Origin: Lachnospiraceae bacterium 10-1
GTDB lineage: Bacteria > Bacillota > Clostridia > Lachnospirales > Lachnospiraceae
Length of the DNA stretch: 64,000 nucleotides
NCBI GenBank assembly: GCA_000403495.2
Contig: KE159799.1
Coordinates: 1,320,255-1,384,254 of the forward strand
Reading direction: 5' to 3'
The position numbers were made by a program, and so were the translations under genes. Shown piece after piece: positions 1 through 10,136 of this stretch (the first letter of the stretch is position 1; each line of letters starts with the position of its first letter). Under the pieces are notes generated by a model, which had not been told where the DNA came from, ran no database searches, and worked only from the letters and a program-made list of their open reading frames with translations.

Positions 1-79
1 TCTGCAAAGCAATCATTAAAACAACTGCCAAAGTACGTCCAAAAACAATTTTGTACACGCAGTTTATAAACCGTTCCAT
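1..79 (-). CDS. Partial CDS, N-terminus of a probable cardiolipin synthase-like membrane protein
   Basis: The minus strand has GGGAG seven bases before an ATG at 79. About 26 codons then run off the window edge (starting MERFINCVYKIVFGRTLAVV). A basic stretch followed by a hydrophobic segment fits the first membrane helix of clostridial cardiolipin synthases, which often begin with such an FGRT..VVL motif. The catalytic HKD motifs would lie outside the window, so the product name is an inference from 26 residues only. Confidence 0.4.
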   Translation of the reverse strand, partial: MERFINCVYKIVFGRTLAVVLMIALQ

Positions 80-90
80 AACAATCTCCC

Positions 91-921
91 TTATTTTAGC
101 AAATGAAGTATTTCCTCAAAACACACTCCATTCTTGCGGTCAACTCCCATTTCCACAGATTTTATCATACATTTTTTAACGAAACCGGAAGCCTTTTTTA
201 CTGATTCCGTAAAAGAAATCCCGTTTACTGCGTCTGCTGCAATAATTGAAGCAAACAAATCTCCCGTTCCGCAGCGTTCATCCCCCTCCTTGTGCGTTCT
301 TATCAGTCTCGGTGTTTCCCTTTCCTGATACATATAATTTGCTATAAATTCTCCCTGAGGTATACCGGTAATCACAATTTTTTTCGGTCCCATATCACAT
401 AATTTTTCCGCCATTTCGTGGAGTTCTTTTCTTTTCCATCCTTTTTCACGATAAGGCGTATCGGTAAGCTTACAGGCTTCTGTCAAATTCGGTGTAATGA
501 TATCTGCAAGCATAACCAGTTTTCGCATCTCCACGCACATTTCCTCCGTATAAGTTCCTGCAATTGTCCCATGATCCCCCATCACCGGATCAATTACAAC
601 AACCGTTTCCGGTCTGCGAAACGTTCTTACAAACTCCTGCACCATGCCGATCTGCTCCCTTGATCCCAAAAAGCCGGACATGATCCCATCAAAGGTAAGG
701 TCCAGGCTTTTCCACATGGAAAAAAAAGCCGGCAGCCTGTCCGTGTAATCATCAAAAAAATACTCTGGATACCCTGTATGGTTAGAAAGAATTGATGTGG
801 GCACAGGGCAGCACTGCAATTTCATATGGGAAACCACCGGCAGCACCACTGTAAGTGCACACCGGCCATATCCTGTCAGATCATTGATTGCCGCAATTTT
901 TTTCTGCATTTTCCGTTCCAT
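91..921 (-). CDS. Pyridoxamine/pyridoxal kinase (PdxY/PdxK-like, ribokinase superfamily)
   Basis: The protein should phosphorylate B6 vitamers with ATP in the cytosol, salvaging pyridoxal phosphate. It carries the PfkB/ThiD-type landmarks: an N-terminal INDLTGYGRCA segment as in pyridoxal kinases, a VIDPVMGDHG motif in the middle, ITPNLTEA after it, and the C-terminal GDERCGTGDLFAS anion hole with the catalytic Asp in GTGD. At about 276 residues the length is normal. I chose the ATG at 921 because AAGGAG lies nine bases upstream; an earlier in-frame ATG at 945 has no better site. It sits alone between the partial synthase gene and mscL. Confidence 0.88.
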   Translation of the reverse strand: MERKMQKKIAAINDLTGYGRCALTVVLPVVSHMKLQCCPVPTSILSNHTGYPEYFFDDYTDRLPAFFSMWKSLDLTFDGIMSGFLGSREQIGMVQEFVRTFRRPETVVVIDPVMGDHGTIAGTYTEEMCVEMRKLVMLADIITPNLTEACKLTDTPYREKGWKRKELHEMAEKLCDMGPKKIVITGIPQGEFIANYMYQERETPRLIRTHKEGDERCGTGDLFASIIAADAVNGISFTESVKKASGFVKKCMIKSVEMGVDRKNGVCFEEILHLLK

Positions 922-958
922 CTGCCTGCACTCCTTTTCCCTCATCCAAATACTAGTT

Positions 959-1387
959 TTATTCTGCTGCTTTAACCAGCTGTGAAGTACAATGAGGGCA
1001 TCTGACAGCTTCTATGGCTATTTCTTCCCTGCAATACGGGCATACCTTTGTGACAGCTGGCGAAGGCTCTTCCACTTTCTTTCTGGAAAATTTATTTACC
1101 ATCTTTATCAGCAGAAATATCACCATTGCAATCAGCAGAAAATTAATGACTGCCGCAATAAATGAACCGTAATTTAAAGTAGCAGCCTGTTCTCCTTCTC
1201 CCAGCACAATACACAATGAGGTAAAGTCAAAACCTCCCGTAATCAAGGACAACAATGGCATTGCAACATCATTGACCAGAGAAGTCACTATAGCTGTAAA
1301 TGCCCCGCCAATTATTATGCCGACTGCCATATCCATTACATTCCCTCTTGAAACAAATTCCTTGAATTCTTTTATTAATGCTTTCAT
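959..1387 (-). CDS. mscL: Large-conductance mechanosensitive channel MscL with C-terminal zinc ribbon
   Basis: This is a membrane tension-gated pore that releases solutes during hypo-osmotic shock. The N-terminal KEFKEFVSRGNVMDMAVGIIIGGAF segment and TM1 are classic MscL, followed by a short periplasmic loop and TM2 (about residues 72-95). After the second helix the tail carries CPYC and CPHC pairs 16 residues apart, a small zinc-ribbon-like extension that E. coli MscL lacks. The start at ATG 1387 gives the conserved MKALIKEFKEF N-terminus; the longer open frame upstream would add an unrelated leader. The length is 142 residues. Confidence 0.92.
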   Translation of the reverse strand: MKALIKEFKEFVSRGNVMDMAVGIIIGGAFTAIVTSLVNDVAMPLLSLITGGFDFTSLCIVLGEGEQAATLNYGSFIAAVINFLLIAMVIFLLIKMVNKFSRKKVEEPSPAVTKVCPYCREEIAIEAVRCPHCTSQLVKAAE

Positions 1388-1801
1388 TTTTATACCCATG
1401 CCTTTCCCGCTTGGGCTCCTCCCAAGTGGGAACAGGCCCAAATACGTAAGGTTGAAAGTTTCTTTCAACCTTCTTTCCTCCTGTGTATTTTCTTTTTTTG
1501 ATACAAAGAAAGCGGAAACGCCAATCTAAGCATTTCCGTCTCATGTTCTGACTTACCGATTCTAAAATCCGCCTTCACACATTAAAGCCTTGCCCTTTGA
1601 ATAATTATTACATTCATATTATACCCCGATAAAAATCTTATAGCAAATAAATTTTCTGTCACCTAAAAAGGCCTGTCCTTCAGGACATATCTTTCTTAGG
1701 ATGTTTATCCCAATATCATTGGATACAGATGGTTTTAATCATCTGTCATGAAATACCCTTTTAATCTTGTTGTACTCCTCAGATGATATCCTTTGGTTAC
1801 G

Positions 1802-1910
1802 TCAATCATCAATCCCCTGTTTTACTGTGGTTAAAGTAGTGCTCAGCGCTTTCCCATATACAGGCAGTAGTTCAACTATCTCAGGCAGTTTTTTGCGGCA
1901 GCCTTACCAA
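1802..1910 (-). pseudogene. Possible decayed coding remnant (family not recognised)
   Basis: In the 1.55-1.97 kb gap, one minus-strand frame reads KKLPEIVELLPVYGKALSTT and about ten more residues before a stop, with protein-like composition. A stop directly precedes it and other frames carry the pieces on either side. An AAAGGAG site lies near 1953 before a GTG codon in a different frame. This looks like a frameshifted remnant, but I do not recognise the family and chance cannot be excluded. Confidence 0.3.
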
Positions 1911-1984
1911 CACATACCAGAAGTTGAAAAAATCATTACTATTCACGCTGCTTCTCCTTTCTTTTCGTATTTTACTCGAAGCAT

Positions 1985-2031
1985 AAAAAAAGAACGGGGT
2001 GCAAGTATGTGTCCACACTCAGCACCCCGTT
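1985..2031 (-). terminator. Rho-independent terminator of the candidate small RNA
   Basis: The 10-bp stem AACGGGGTGC / GCACCCCGTT (1993-2002 with 2022-2031) is followed on the minus strand by C and then seven T. This is an intrinsic terminator reading leftward. Confidence 0.8.
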
Positions 2032-2245
2032 TCTATATCATGAGGCACAGGCAGAGACTGTCATCACGCAAAAGGCATTGTTTTTATATCCGATTACCTT
2101 ATAATAATTCTTGCGTGTATCGCAGACTTAGTCTGTATCGTATAATAGCCAAGATACCATTCCTTGCCCCGGAGAGCGGCAACTCTCCGGGGTGGTACAC
2201 CGTATCCGTTCTTGAATTCTCAACTCACATTTTAGCATACACCCA
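1985..2245 (-). ncRNA. Candidate structured small RNA, about 230-260 nt, family unidentified
   Basis: On the minus strand a promoter-like TTTACA...TATAAT pair (about 2250-2276) precedes a stretch without a credible reading frame. It contains a perfect 10-bp hairpin (2167-2192, CCCCGGAGAG with its complement), the self-complementary CAGACTAAGTCTG, a 7-bp CACGCAA/TTGCGTG helix, and a final GC-rich stem running straight into seven U. The layout of promoter, several helices and terminator is that of an independent small RNA. I could not match it to RNase P, tmRNA or SRP RNA; 6S RNA remains possible. It lies just downstream of tRNA-Arg on the same strand. Confidence 0.45.
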
Positions 2246-2457
2246 ACAGCATTATAAGCATAAATCACGCTTGTAAACCAAGCTCCTGCATTGCCCTCTC
2301 CCCCCTTGACGCCTCCGGTTTGAAACAAAATGAAACAGTAAACAAAGTGATTTCGTTCTTGTGCATGAAAAAAGCAGAAACACCGAATTTATCGACATTC
2401 CCGCTTCTCATTACCAACGTGCGCAACCGCACAAAAACCGTACACAAGCGCAAAAAC

Positions 2458-2531
2458 CGTGCGCTAGAGGATTCGAACCCCCGACCTTTTGGTCCGTAGC
2501 CAAACGCTCTATCCAGCTGAGCTAAGCGCAC
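2458..2531 (-). tRNA. tRNA-Arg (anticodon ACG)
   Basis: On the minus strand the cloverleaf is complete. The acceptor arm GTGCGCT pairs with AGCGCAC, the D arm contains GCTCAGCTGGATAGAGC, the anticodon stem TTTGG/CCAAA encloses loop CTACGGA with anticodon ACG, and the T arm contains GGGGGTTCGAATCCTC. CCA is not encoded. The gene is a singleton, and no integrated element is seen at its 3' end. Confidence 0.96.
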
Positions 2532-2777
2532 ATTCATTGCTTTATCTGCAACAACTGATATTCTATTATAATATCATAAATTTGTCAAGGGGGCTGGAAA
2601 AATTTTGCTAAAACCTGTGTAAGATTACAATACCTCATTGACGAATTAACTGCTGTTGTTGCCAGGAAATCTTTTTGATATTAGAGATATAATTTACTAA
2701 TGGAAAAATTCAAATTCTATGATACTATAGAAATAGCGAATAGCGGGAGAAAACGGAATTTGAGAAATGGGGATCTT

Positions 2778-3350
2778 ATGAAGAAAGACGATAAAGAAAG
2801 ATGTTCGTGGGCAACTACGGAACTCTACAAGGAATACCATGACAATGAGTGGGGAAAACCAGTTCATGACGACAGGAAACTATTTGAAATGCTAATTCTC
2901 GAAGGTATGCAGGCTGGATTATCGTGGCTAACGATATTAAATAAAAGAATGGGATTTAGAGAAGCCTTTGATAATTTTGATTATCAAAAAATTGCTCTCT
3001 ATGATGAAGCAAAAATTGAGGAATTAATGCAAAATGCCAATATCGTTCGCAATAGATTAAAAATCAAGTCGGCAATTACAAATGCGCAGCAATTCATCAA
3101 AATTCAAGAAGAATATGGAAGTTTTAATGCGTTTATCTGGTCTTATGTTGATAACAAACCTATCCATAATCATTTCAAATCAGAAGCAGAAATTCCGGCT
3201 GCAACGCCGCTTTCGGACAAAATTAGCAAAGACTTAAAAAAACGCGGTTTTAAATTTGTAGGCAGTACGATCATATATGCGTATATGCAGGCAATCGGAA
3301 TTGTAAACGACCATGTGCAAAGCTGCTATTTGTATGTGTCCGAAAATTAA
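2778..3350 (+). CDS. tag: DNA-3-methyladenine glycosylase I
   Basis: This monofunctional glycosylase excises 3-methyladenine from alkylated DNA to start base-excision repair. The Tag fold is clear: the N-terminal CSWAT and YHDNEWG segments supply zinc ligands (Cys, His), EGMQAGLSW holds the substrate-pocket glutamate, and the C-terminal NDHVQSCY supplies the remaining His and Cys. I chose the ATG at 2778 because GGGGATC lies just upstream and the 190-residue product matches the family. The open frame reaches 26 codons further but without homologous residues. Confidence 0.93.
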   Translation: MKKDDKERCSWATTELYKEYHDNEWGKPVHDDRKLFEMLILEGMQAGLSWLTILNKRMGFREAFDNFDYQKIALYDEAKIEELMQNANIVRNRLKIKSAITNAQQFIKIQEEYGSFNAFIWSYVDNKPIHNHFKSEAEIPAATPLSDKISKDLKKRGFKFVGSTIIYAYMQAIGIVNDHVQSCYLYVSEN

Positions 3351-3384
3351 GTGTCAATTTGTGATTTTTAAAGGAGCATCAACA

Positions 3385-3814
3385 GTGTCTAACGAATATG
3401 ATAATGAAATATTTTTTGAAGAATATGCAAAAATGCCACGCAGTAAAGGCGGTTTAAGTTCTGCCGGAGAATGGTGCCAATTTGGCTCTGCACTATATCG
3501 AAAATAAAGATGAGATATTTCAAAAAATACATCAAACATTGAAACCAGACGGAGTATTTCTTTTCAACATTGAACACCCGATTTTTACATCTGGTGTAGG
3601 GCAGGACTGGATTTATACCAATGAGGGCAAACCTCAATACTGGCTGCTTGATAATTATTTTTATTCCGAAAAACGAAAAACAAATTTTCTTGGATGTGAT
3701 GTAACAAAACAGCATCATACACTTACGCAAATCCTAATGGGTTTACTAAATAGTGGTTTTGAACTTGAAGTGGTGGAAGAAGCACAGCACCTTCATTTTG
3801 CTATGAAAGTCTAA
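3385..3814 (+). pseudogene. SAM-dependent methyltransferase, broken by internal deletion and frameshift
   Basis: AAAGGAG precedes a GTG start and the N-terminus SNEYDNEIFFEEYAKMPRSK, typical of a class I methyltransferase of about 240 residues. After GEW at about 3474 the text jumps, out of frame, to the post-motif region ANLALHYIENKDEIFQKIHQ. The SAM-binding motif I (DLGCGxG) is therefore gone. The second half (LKPDGVFLFNIEHPIFT...GCDVTKQHHTLTQIL) continues to a premature end at 3814, so the C-terminus is also lost. It cannot be functional. Confidence 0.85.
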
Positions 3815-4040
3815 ACTATCATGCAAAAGAGCTCAGAACAACCGTTCGCATTCTCGCTAATGTAAAAATACCCTCAAAAGCACACAAAAATAATGTAACT
3901 TTCAAAGCTATGTAGTGCCGAAAGTGGCGGATTTACGGGCTTTCTCGGCTTTCCGTGTCCGTATCTTCCGGGGAAGGAGACACCCCTAAGTGTTAGAATT
4001 GCCACTCCCAACATGGAATTATTTTTATCGTAGAAAGGCT

Positions 4041-4075
4041 ATTACAAAGGTAGATTAGTAATCTACCCTTGTAAT
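4041..4075. terminator. Long hairpin between convergent genes
   Basis: ATTACAAAGGTAGATT (from 4041) pairs with AATCTACCCTTGTAAT (to 4075) with one mismatch and a three-base loop. It lies between the methyltransferase relic and the minus-strand gene ending at 4105, so it probably acts as a bidirectional terminator. The remaining 3815-4040 stretch shows no gene that I can support. Confidence 0.5.
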
Positions 4076-4104
4076 GGCTCATTCTTCCGGCTCTGATAGG
4101 CTTT

Positions 4105-4416
4105 TTATATTTTATCCATTTGCATATAATAAGAATCACTTATTTTATTACCTGTTTCATCATATAGCGTAATATAAAAATGATTAGGATCAGGACGAAG
4201 TTCAAATGTCCTGCTATGATCATAAGAGGTAATCACTTCCTCTACTATTCCACCATCTTCCCCTTCGTATCTGGTGTGCGAAATTACATCCATTCCATTA
4301 TCATCAACATCAATCACCTTTACCCCTTCTTGCTTAAGCTCCACAGGTGCCTTACCACCTTCTATCTCTGGATTACGACATTGGCATAGTGCTTCATAAA
4401 TTTCTGCTGCTTTCAT
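4105..4416 (-). CDS. Hypothetical protein, 103 aa
   Basis: A GGAGGG site six bases before ATG 4416 and steady coding composition support a real gene; the longer open frame to 4479 lacks a ribosome site. The protein is small, acidic and soluble (MKAAEIYEALCQCRNPEIEG at the start), with a probable beta-rich second half (SRTFELRPDPNHFYITLYDE) and no membrane segment. I do not recognise the family. It lies 160 bases downstream of the three-gene accessory block on the same strand, with a TATAAT-like box between them, so it may be separately transcribed. Confidence 0.6.
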   Translation of the reverse strand: MKAAEIYEALCQCRNPEIEGGKAPVELKQEGVKVIDVDDNGMDVISHTRYEGEDGGIVEEVITSYDHSRTFELRPDPNHFYITLYDETGNKISDSYYMQMDKI

Positions 4417-4578
4417 TGTTTTCCCTCCTTCATTACAGATACTCTTACAATATAATATAAAATGCTGTTCATATGGCACATCTATCCTTTCTGCTAAGAT
4501 CAGGGGCCCATCTGCCTTGCAAGAATTATAATAACATAAAACTTCCTTTTCTGCAGTTGTGATAAATATATGCTAATT

Positions 4579-5877
4579 TCACAATCCAGAAAATTTTTCC
4601 AACTGCTTATTCAACTTTTCGATATCAATTTGCGGCAGTTCAATGTGTTGGCTACAATTCATTTTTATGTTAAACTCCCAGTCCTCTTTTTGCTCATCCA
4701 TAGCCTTTTTCAGCAATTCATCAACTGGCATCAAAAATGAAAAGTCCATCTCTTGTTCCCTACTCTCCACAGCAATAATTCGATCAAAAATATCAGAAAA
4801 CATCTCTTTAATAACAGATTGCCTGAGTTCTTCATACCGCTCACCAAGTTTCTTCGATACTTCTGCAAATCTATTTTCTAATTTTTTATCAACAAATGGT
4901 TTCTTATTGGGTATAACTTTTTCATCATCTCCTTTATTCAAAATATCCCGTATCTCGCTTCTTGGTATTTTTCGTTCTTCTGGTCGGCCGAGAATCCCAT
5001 TATATTCAGATAAAAGTTTCTGGTATCTTTCATCTTCCATTACAAGATCGTAAAATCTTTCGACTATAGCCCAATCAACCTCTGCTGCAAGACATTCATC
5101 TTTTGACATATCTCTACTTTCCTGTTCAGCTTTATTATTCAATTCTTCACTTCGTAATTCCTTCATTATCCCGAACAAATCATCCCATTTTTCAATAAAT
5201 AACTGGAAGTCACTCTCCATGGCAATAAGCCACTGGCATCTTTCTAATTCCCGAATGCTCAAAGAAAATGTATCTAATCTTTTTCTGATTAACTCATTCC
5301 ATCTATTCTGCATATTTTCAATAATGGTACATTGCTTACAGACTGGATAATTCAGCCGGTTATTCATCTTATATGCTACTTGTTGTAATACTTCAGCAGA
5401 TACATCACAATTCCTGAATGTATCAATCACTCCTTCATATATCCTGACAATAAAAGCATTTTCTGCAGCTTTAAAGTCTGCTCTTCTTAGAGGTACATAC
5501 TTTCCTGTAAATTCCATAAGCATCTCTATCCAAAACTCAACATCTACTTCAGCAAAAGAATATGAATCACTTTGTTTTAAATATTCAATCTCATCATCCA
5601 AATCAATAATATGAATGATCTGCTTAAAATTCTTGAACTGGCTGATATAAAAATTTTTTAAAGCATCATCCGTAGCGGTTCCCCCATTAACTAATTTTTT
5701 ATCAAAATAAATCTTATCTGTAATTTCGCGCAAAGTAAGATGTTTCACAAAAATCGTCCTCCATATCAGTATTAAATCATCCAAAATTATTTTTATCTGC
5801 TTAGAAATTTCTGAATCTTAGTTGTGCTTTATCGCCTCATTCTCAAATTTCTCTTCATCAGCTTCTACGTTTACCAT
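4579..5877 (-). pseudogene. Unknown helical protein of the accessory block, with an in-frame TAA near its N-terminus
   Basis: A frame starting at ATG 5877 (MVNVEADEEKFENEAIKHN) meets TAA at 5818-5820. It then continues in the same frame through DSEISKQIKIILDD into about 400 further residues to 4579. The present product could only start at TTG 5784, which has no good ribosome site. The protein is charged and mostly helical, with a PVCKQC motif around residue 150 and a long coiled-coil-like C-terminal half. No family is recognised. Either one base change disabled the gene or translation restarts. It is the last member of a minus-strand group behind the DUF4209 gene. Confidence 0.6.
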
Positions 5878-5895
5878 AGTTCAAAGAGCAGACAC

Positions 5896-7689
5896 TCATT
5901 TCTCATTACTGCCTTCAAATAATTTACGCAGTTTATCATTTACCTTAATCCGATTTTCAAACTGCATCCACCCGCAAAACATATAACACATTTTAAGAAC
6001 GAACCACCATGTATACAGTGCCTTATAAGACTGAAACTGTTTATCGGAAAGCAATCCATGTGCAATATCATTTCTCATATTAAACCCAAACTTAGAACAA
6101 AATATTGTCCTCAACGCCAATAGAAAATCCTCGTCCAGACATTCCCTTACCCCTTCTAATTCCAAAACAGCATGCATAGTCTTTAACTCTTCTATGCCAT
6201 CTTCATTCAAATTGTAAACCGGCTCACCACATTCTATAGTCAGTTCTCGAACTGAATTTTCCACCTGAGGAACAAGCAAACATAAAGCAGTTAAAAAATC
6301 ACCTGAAAACCCTGCCATTATTCCTTTTACATAGGCTCCTCTTCTGTCTTCTGGAACAATTATGCTATCTTCAACAATCTTCCATATGTCTTTCTCTTCA
6401 ACCTCAAATTTTGAGCGGATATAATTCAGCGTATTTCCAACCATGATCTGTGAAAAATATCCCATAAATTCCGCAGTATTTTTTTCCACCGAATCTTGCA
6501 GCGCAGCTAAATCTATTTCTTCACCAGATTTTTTAATGGGTTTACTTTTAGCAATCGACTTACCATCTTTTCCTAAAATCCCTATAGGGAAAAGTCCGCT
6601 GAATGGATTATCTGCTGATTTCCTAACAGATTCTTCAACCTTACTTCTTTCTGGCAATGGGATAAATAACGCAAAGTAGCAAAGAACCTCTTCCTTATCC
6701 AAAACCTCTAATTGCCTGATTAACTGCTTAACAGTCTCACTGTTGTCCTTCTTTGCTGAAAATACCGGCATCTCTGATATCAATTTCTTTTCAATTTCAT
6801 CTATTCTTCTAAGTATATTTTTTCTTTCAGCTTCTGTCCCAATAATTGTTTTCAGAATATTTACCGCATCTTTTAGCAGATGTATTGACCTCATCATGCT
6901 TCCGGTCTCAGGTTTATCAAAGGTACTTTCTGCCATTAAGATTGCTTTTACTTTACGCCTTCGCAGCTCAATCAATTTAGGCTCCGATACACACTTTTTC
7001 TTTTGCCACTTGTTTTTCTTACAGTAAAGCTGTTCAAGTATATTACAAAATTCTCCTATTATATAAAAATCATAGCATTGATCATCATATGTATTTAAAA
7101 TTTTCTCAGTATACTGAATCAGAAAATCCACATCAACTTTTTCATCCATTGCAGTTTGGATTAAATACAGAACCTTTCCATGATCCTCATTATTATACCG
7201 ATTTAAAACTTTTGTAATCAGTCTATTCCTTGTAATCTCGTCAATATCTTTGCTGCTGATTTTTTTTGATATAAATATAAGCCGGTTAATTGCCATGAAA
7301 TTATAATCAAAGCCTTCCGTACTTTCTAAATGCAGGCGGTAATGTGCTTCTGCAGATTTTGCAGCTGAAAAATCCTTTTCCATTACCCATAAAAAATCAT
7401 TGATTTTCGCCTTATTGATATCAGAAATTGGATACTCCAGTATCTCAAGAAGTAATTTTTTGTTATCCTCCATCCTGACACTTCTTATCCATATATCTTT
7501 TGCAAAAGTAAATGGAATATCTTCTGGTCGATATACCCATCTCTCAAGTATGATATCATGCAAAAAGTTTTCTGAACCAAAGCTATCAAGATTATCCATT
7601 TTTTCTAATTTCTTTGATGCAATATCGTAATTCTTTTCTTTTAATATCTCAACAATACTACTTACCATTTCATCCTTCAAAGTAAACAC
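5896..7689 (-). CDS. DUF4209-type protein with a C-terminal HEPN-like RX4H motif
   Basis: This 597-residue soluble protein has a largely helical, repeat-like N-terminal two thirds. Its C-terminal region matches my memory of DUF4209: VPQVENSVRELTI, a long spacer, then GFNMRNDIAHGLL near residue 545. The R-N-x-x-x-H pattern is the RX4-6H signature of HEPN ribonucleases; that the domain is a nuclease is inference. The stop is followed 18 bases later by the next gene, and its start abuts the stop of the ADP-ribosyltransferase-like gene, so the two are surely co-transcribed. HEPN proteins often act in abortive infection or toxin-antitoxin systems. Confidence 0.7.
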   Translation of the reverse strand: MFTLKDEMVSSIVEILKEKNYDIASKKLEKMDNLDSFGSENFLHDIILERWVYRPEDIPFTFAKDIWIRSVRMEDNKKLLLEILEYPISDINKAKINDFLWVMEKDFSAAKSAEAHYRLHLESTEGFDYNFMAINRLIFISKKISSKDIDEITRNRLITKVLNRYNNEDHGKVLYLIQTAMDEKVDVDFLIQYTEKILNTYDDQCYDFYIIGEFCNILEQLYCKKNKWQKKKCVSEPKLIELRRRKVKAILMAESTFDKPETGSMMRSIHLLKDAVNILKTIIGTEAERKNILRRIDEIEKKLISEMPVFSAKKDNSETVKQLIRQLEVLDKEEVLCYFALFIPLPERSKVEESVRKSADNPFSGLFPIGILGKDGKSIAKSKPIKKSGEEIDLAALQDSVEKNTAEFMGYFSQIMVGNTLNYIRSKFEVEEKDIWKIVEDSIIVPEDRRGAYVKGIMAGFSGDFLTALCLLVPQVENSVRELTIECGEPVYNLNEDGIEELKTMHAVLELEGVRECLDEDFLLALRTIFCSKFGFNMRNDIAHGLLSDKQFQSYKALYTWWFVLKMCYMFCGWMQFENRIKVNDKLRKLFEGSNEK

Positions 7690-8553
7690 CTATCCTAATT
7701 CATAATATTTTGAAATACTGGCCTGCCATTTCTCTGCCGGAATGCAATCTATAATTCTTTCCGGTTCAATAACCCTACTTGGCTTCATATAAGCATAAAC
7801 ATCTGAAGATAGGTCTGAAAAAGCACTGTCAACGGCCTTCTGGAACAGCAGCTTCTTAAGCCCAATCCATTTATTATGATAATCCTTCAGGTACTCTTCC
7901 TGATTTCCATAAAATGCATAGTATTCAAAATCTGTAATCCTCGCCATATACTTGATCACATATGGTTTAGTGACTGCTTCCCAAGCATCATCCACTCCGG
8001 CAGTCTCTTTCCCAAATTCTGATAAAGTAAACAGAAACTCCGGCGCATTGTGAATCGTCCCATAATCGTAGATATCCCTGCTGAACAAAAAACCATTTAC
8101 CTGATGGTCATAAAATATTTTTCGCCCTATATTGTATAAATCATCTACCTGCTTTATCATCCTATCCCAATTCGTGTATTTTTTATAATCTATATCAAAA
8201 TCCTTACCATCAATATGCATGATCTTAGAAGGGATATCAAACCAAATCCCTCTCTCCTTTAAAAACACGCTTAACTCTGTTTCTTCTTGAAGTACCTTTT
8301 GCAAATCTTTTAGTCCGTTCTTTTTTATTTCAGCACAATCGTCCCCATTTGTTGTTACATGAAAAACTACCAGTTCCAGCCGGTCAATATCCATGCTCTC
8401 TATTTCAGCGAAGTACTTCTTTGCAAAAATATCAAAGTCACTGTTACACTCTAACCGGTAGTCAGAAACAAGATTTCCCTTTTCTATATTCAAAACACTA
8501 TACAGCCAATCGTATGAGGCATCTGGATTTGTAATATCATAACAGCTCTGCAC
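7690..8553 (-). CDS. Possible ADP-ribosyltransferase-like protein heading the accessory operon
   Basis: The protein has 287 residues and starts at GTG 8553 (AGGAAGGGG lies upstream; no in-frame ATG follows nearby). Around residues 62-85 the text VVFHVTTNGDDCAEIKKNGL resembles the opening of DarT/Tpt1-like ADP-ribosyltransferases, where an H-x-T strand is followed by a helix and a xxGL turn. A FLFTLSEFG segment and a C-terminal EPERII could be the later strands and glutamate. The fold call is inference from this pattern, not an established family match. It directly precedes the DUF4209 gene with no spacer and follows the truncated PTS gene. Confidence 0.5.
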   Translation of the reverse strand: MQSCYDITNPDASYDWLYSVLNIEKGNLVSDYRLECNSDFDIFAKKYFAEIESMDIDRLELVVFHVTTNGDDCAEIKKNGLKDLQKVLQEETELSVFLKERGIWFDIPSKIMHIDGKDFDIDYKKYTNWDRMIKQVDDLYNIGRKIFYDHQVNGFLFSRDIYDYGTIHNAPEFLFTLSEFGKETAGVDDAWEAVTKPYVIKYMARITDFEYYAFYGNQEEYLKDYHNKWIGLKKLLFQKAVDSAFSDLSSDVYAYMKPSRVIEPERIIDCIPAEKWQASISKYYELG

Positions 8554-8634
8554 CGCATTCGTCCCCTTCCTATCTGTTTCAAATACATTACCACATTTTC
8601 CCTATATTTTCCATCTAAAAAACAGCACGTTATC

Positions 8635-9942
<1,308 letters not shown>

Positions 9943-10025
9943 TTACCGCAACTATATCACACCGGTATTTTCCTCTCAATATGTTTGGCAGGATAGATCC
10001 GTCGTTCCAAAAAAGGGCGGAAAAA

Positions 10026-10050
10026 TACCGCTGTTTCTGTAACAGCGGTA
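10026..10050 (-). terminator. Terminator after the RpiR gene
   Basis: TACCGCTGTT (10026-10035) pairs perfectly with AACAGCGGTA (10041-10050) around a five-base loop. On the minus strand it is followed by TTTTT, so it ends the RpiR transcript or attenuates the PTS gene. Confidence 0.75.
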
Positions 10051-10136
10051 CAAAATCCCATCTCTTATCCGGCTTTTTTGACTTTCGCTTTCGCCTTCCC
10101 CCTAAAACCTCTTCCGAAACCTCTCTCTTGCCACGC

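Noticed and set aside
2183..2200. GGGGTGGTAC on the plus strand resembles the T-box antiterminator core
   Set aside because: No specifier stem or aminoacyl-tRNA synthetase/amino-acid gene follows on that strand, and the opposite strand has the promoter and terminator.
1767..2276. 169-codon open frame on the plus strand
   Set aside because: It runs antisense to the structured RNA and a decayed region, has no ribosome site, and its composition is not protein-like.
2265..2537. Minus-strand open frame overlapping the tRNA (MNVRLAQLDRAFGYGPKGRG)
   Set aside because: It is a translation of the tRNA-Arg gene itself, a common false prediction.
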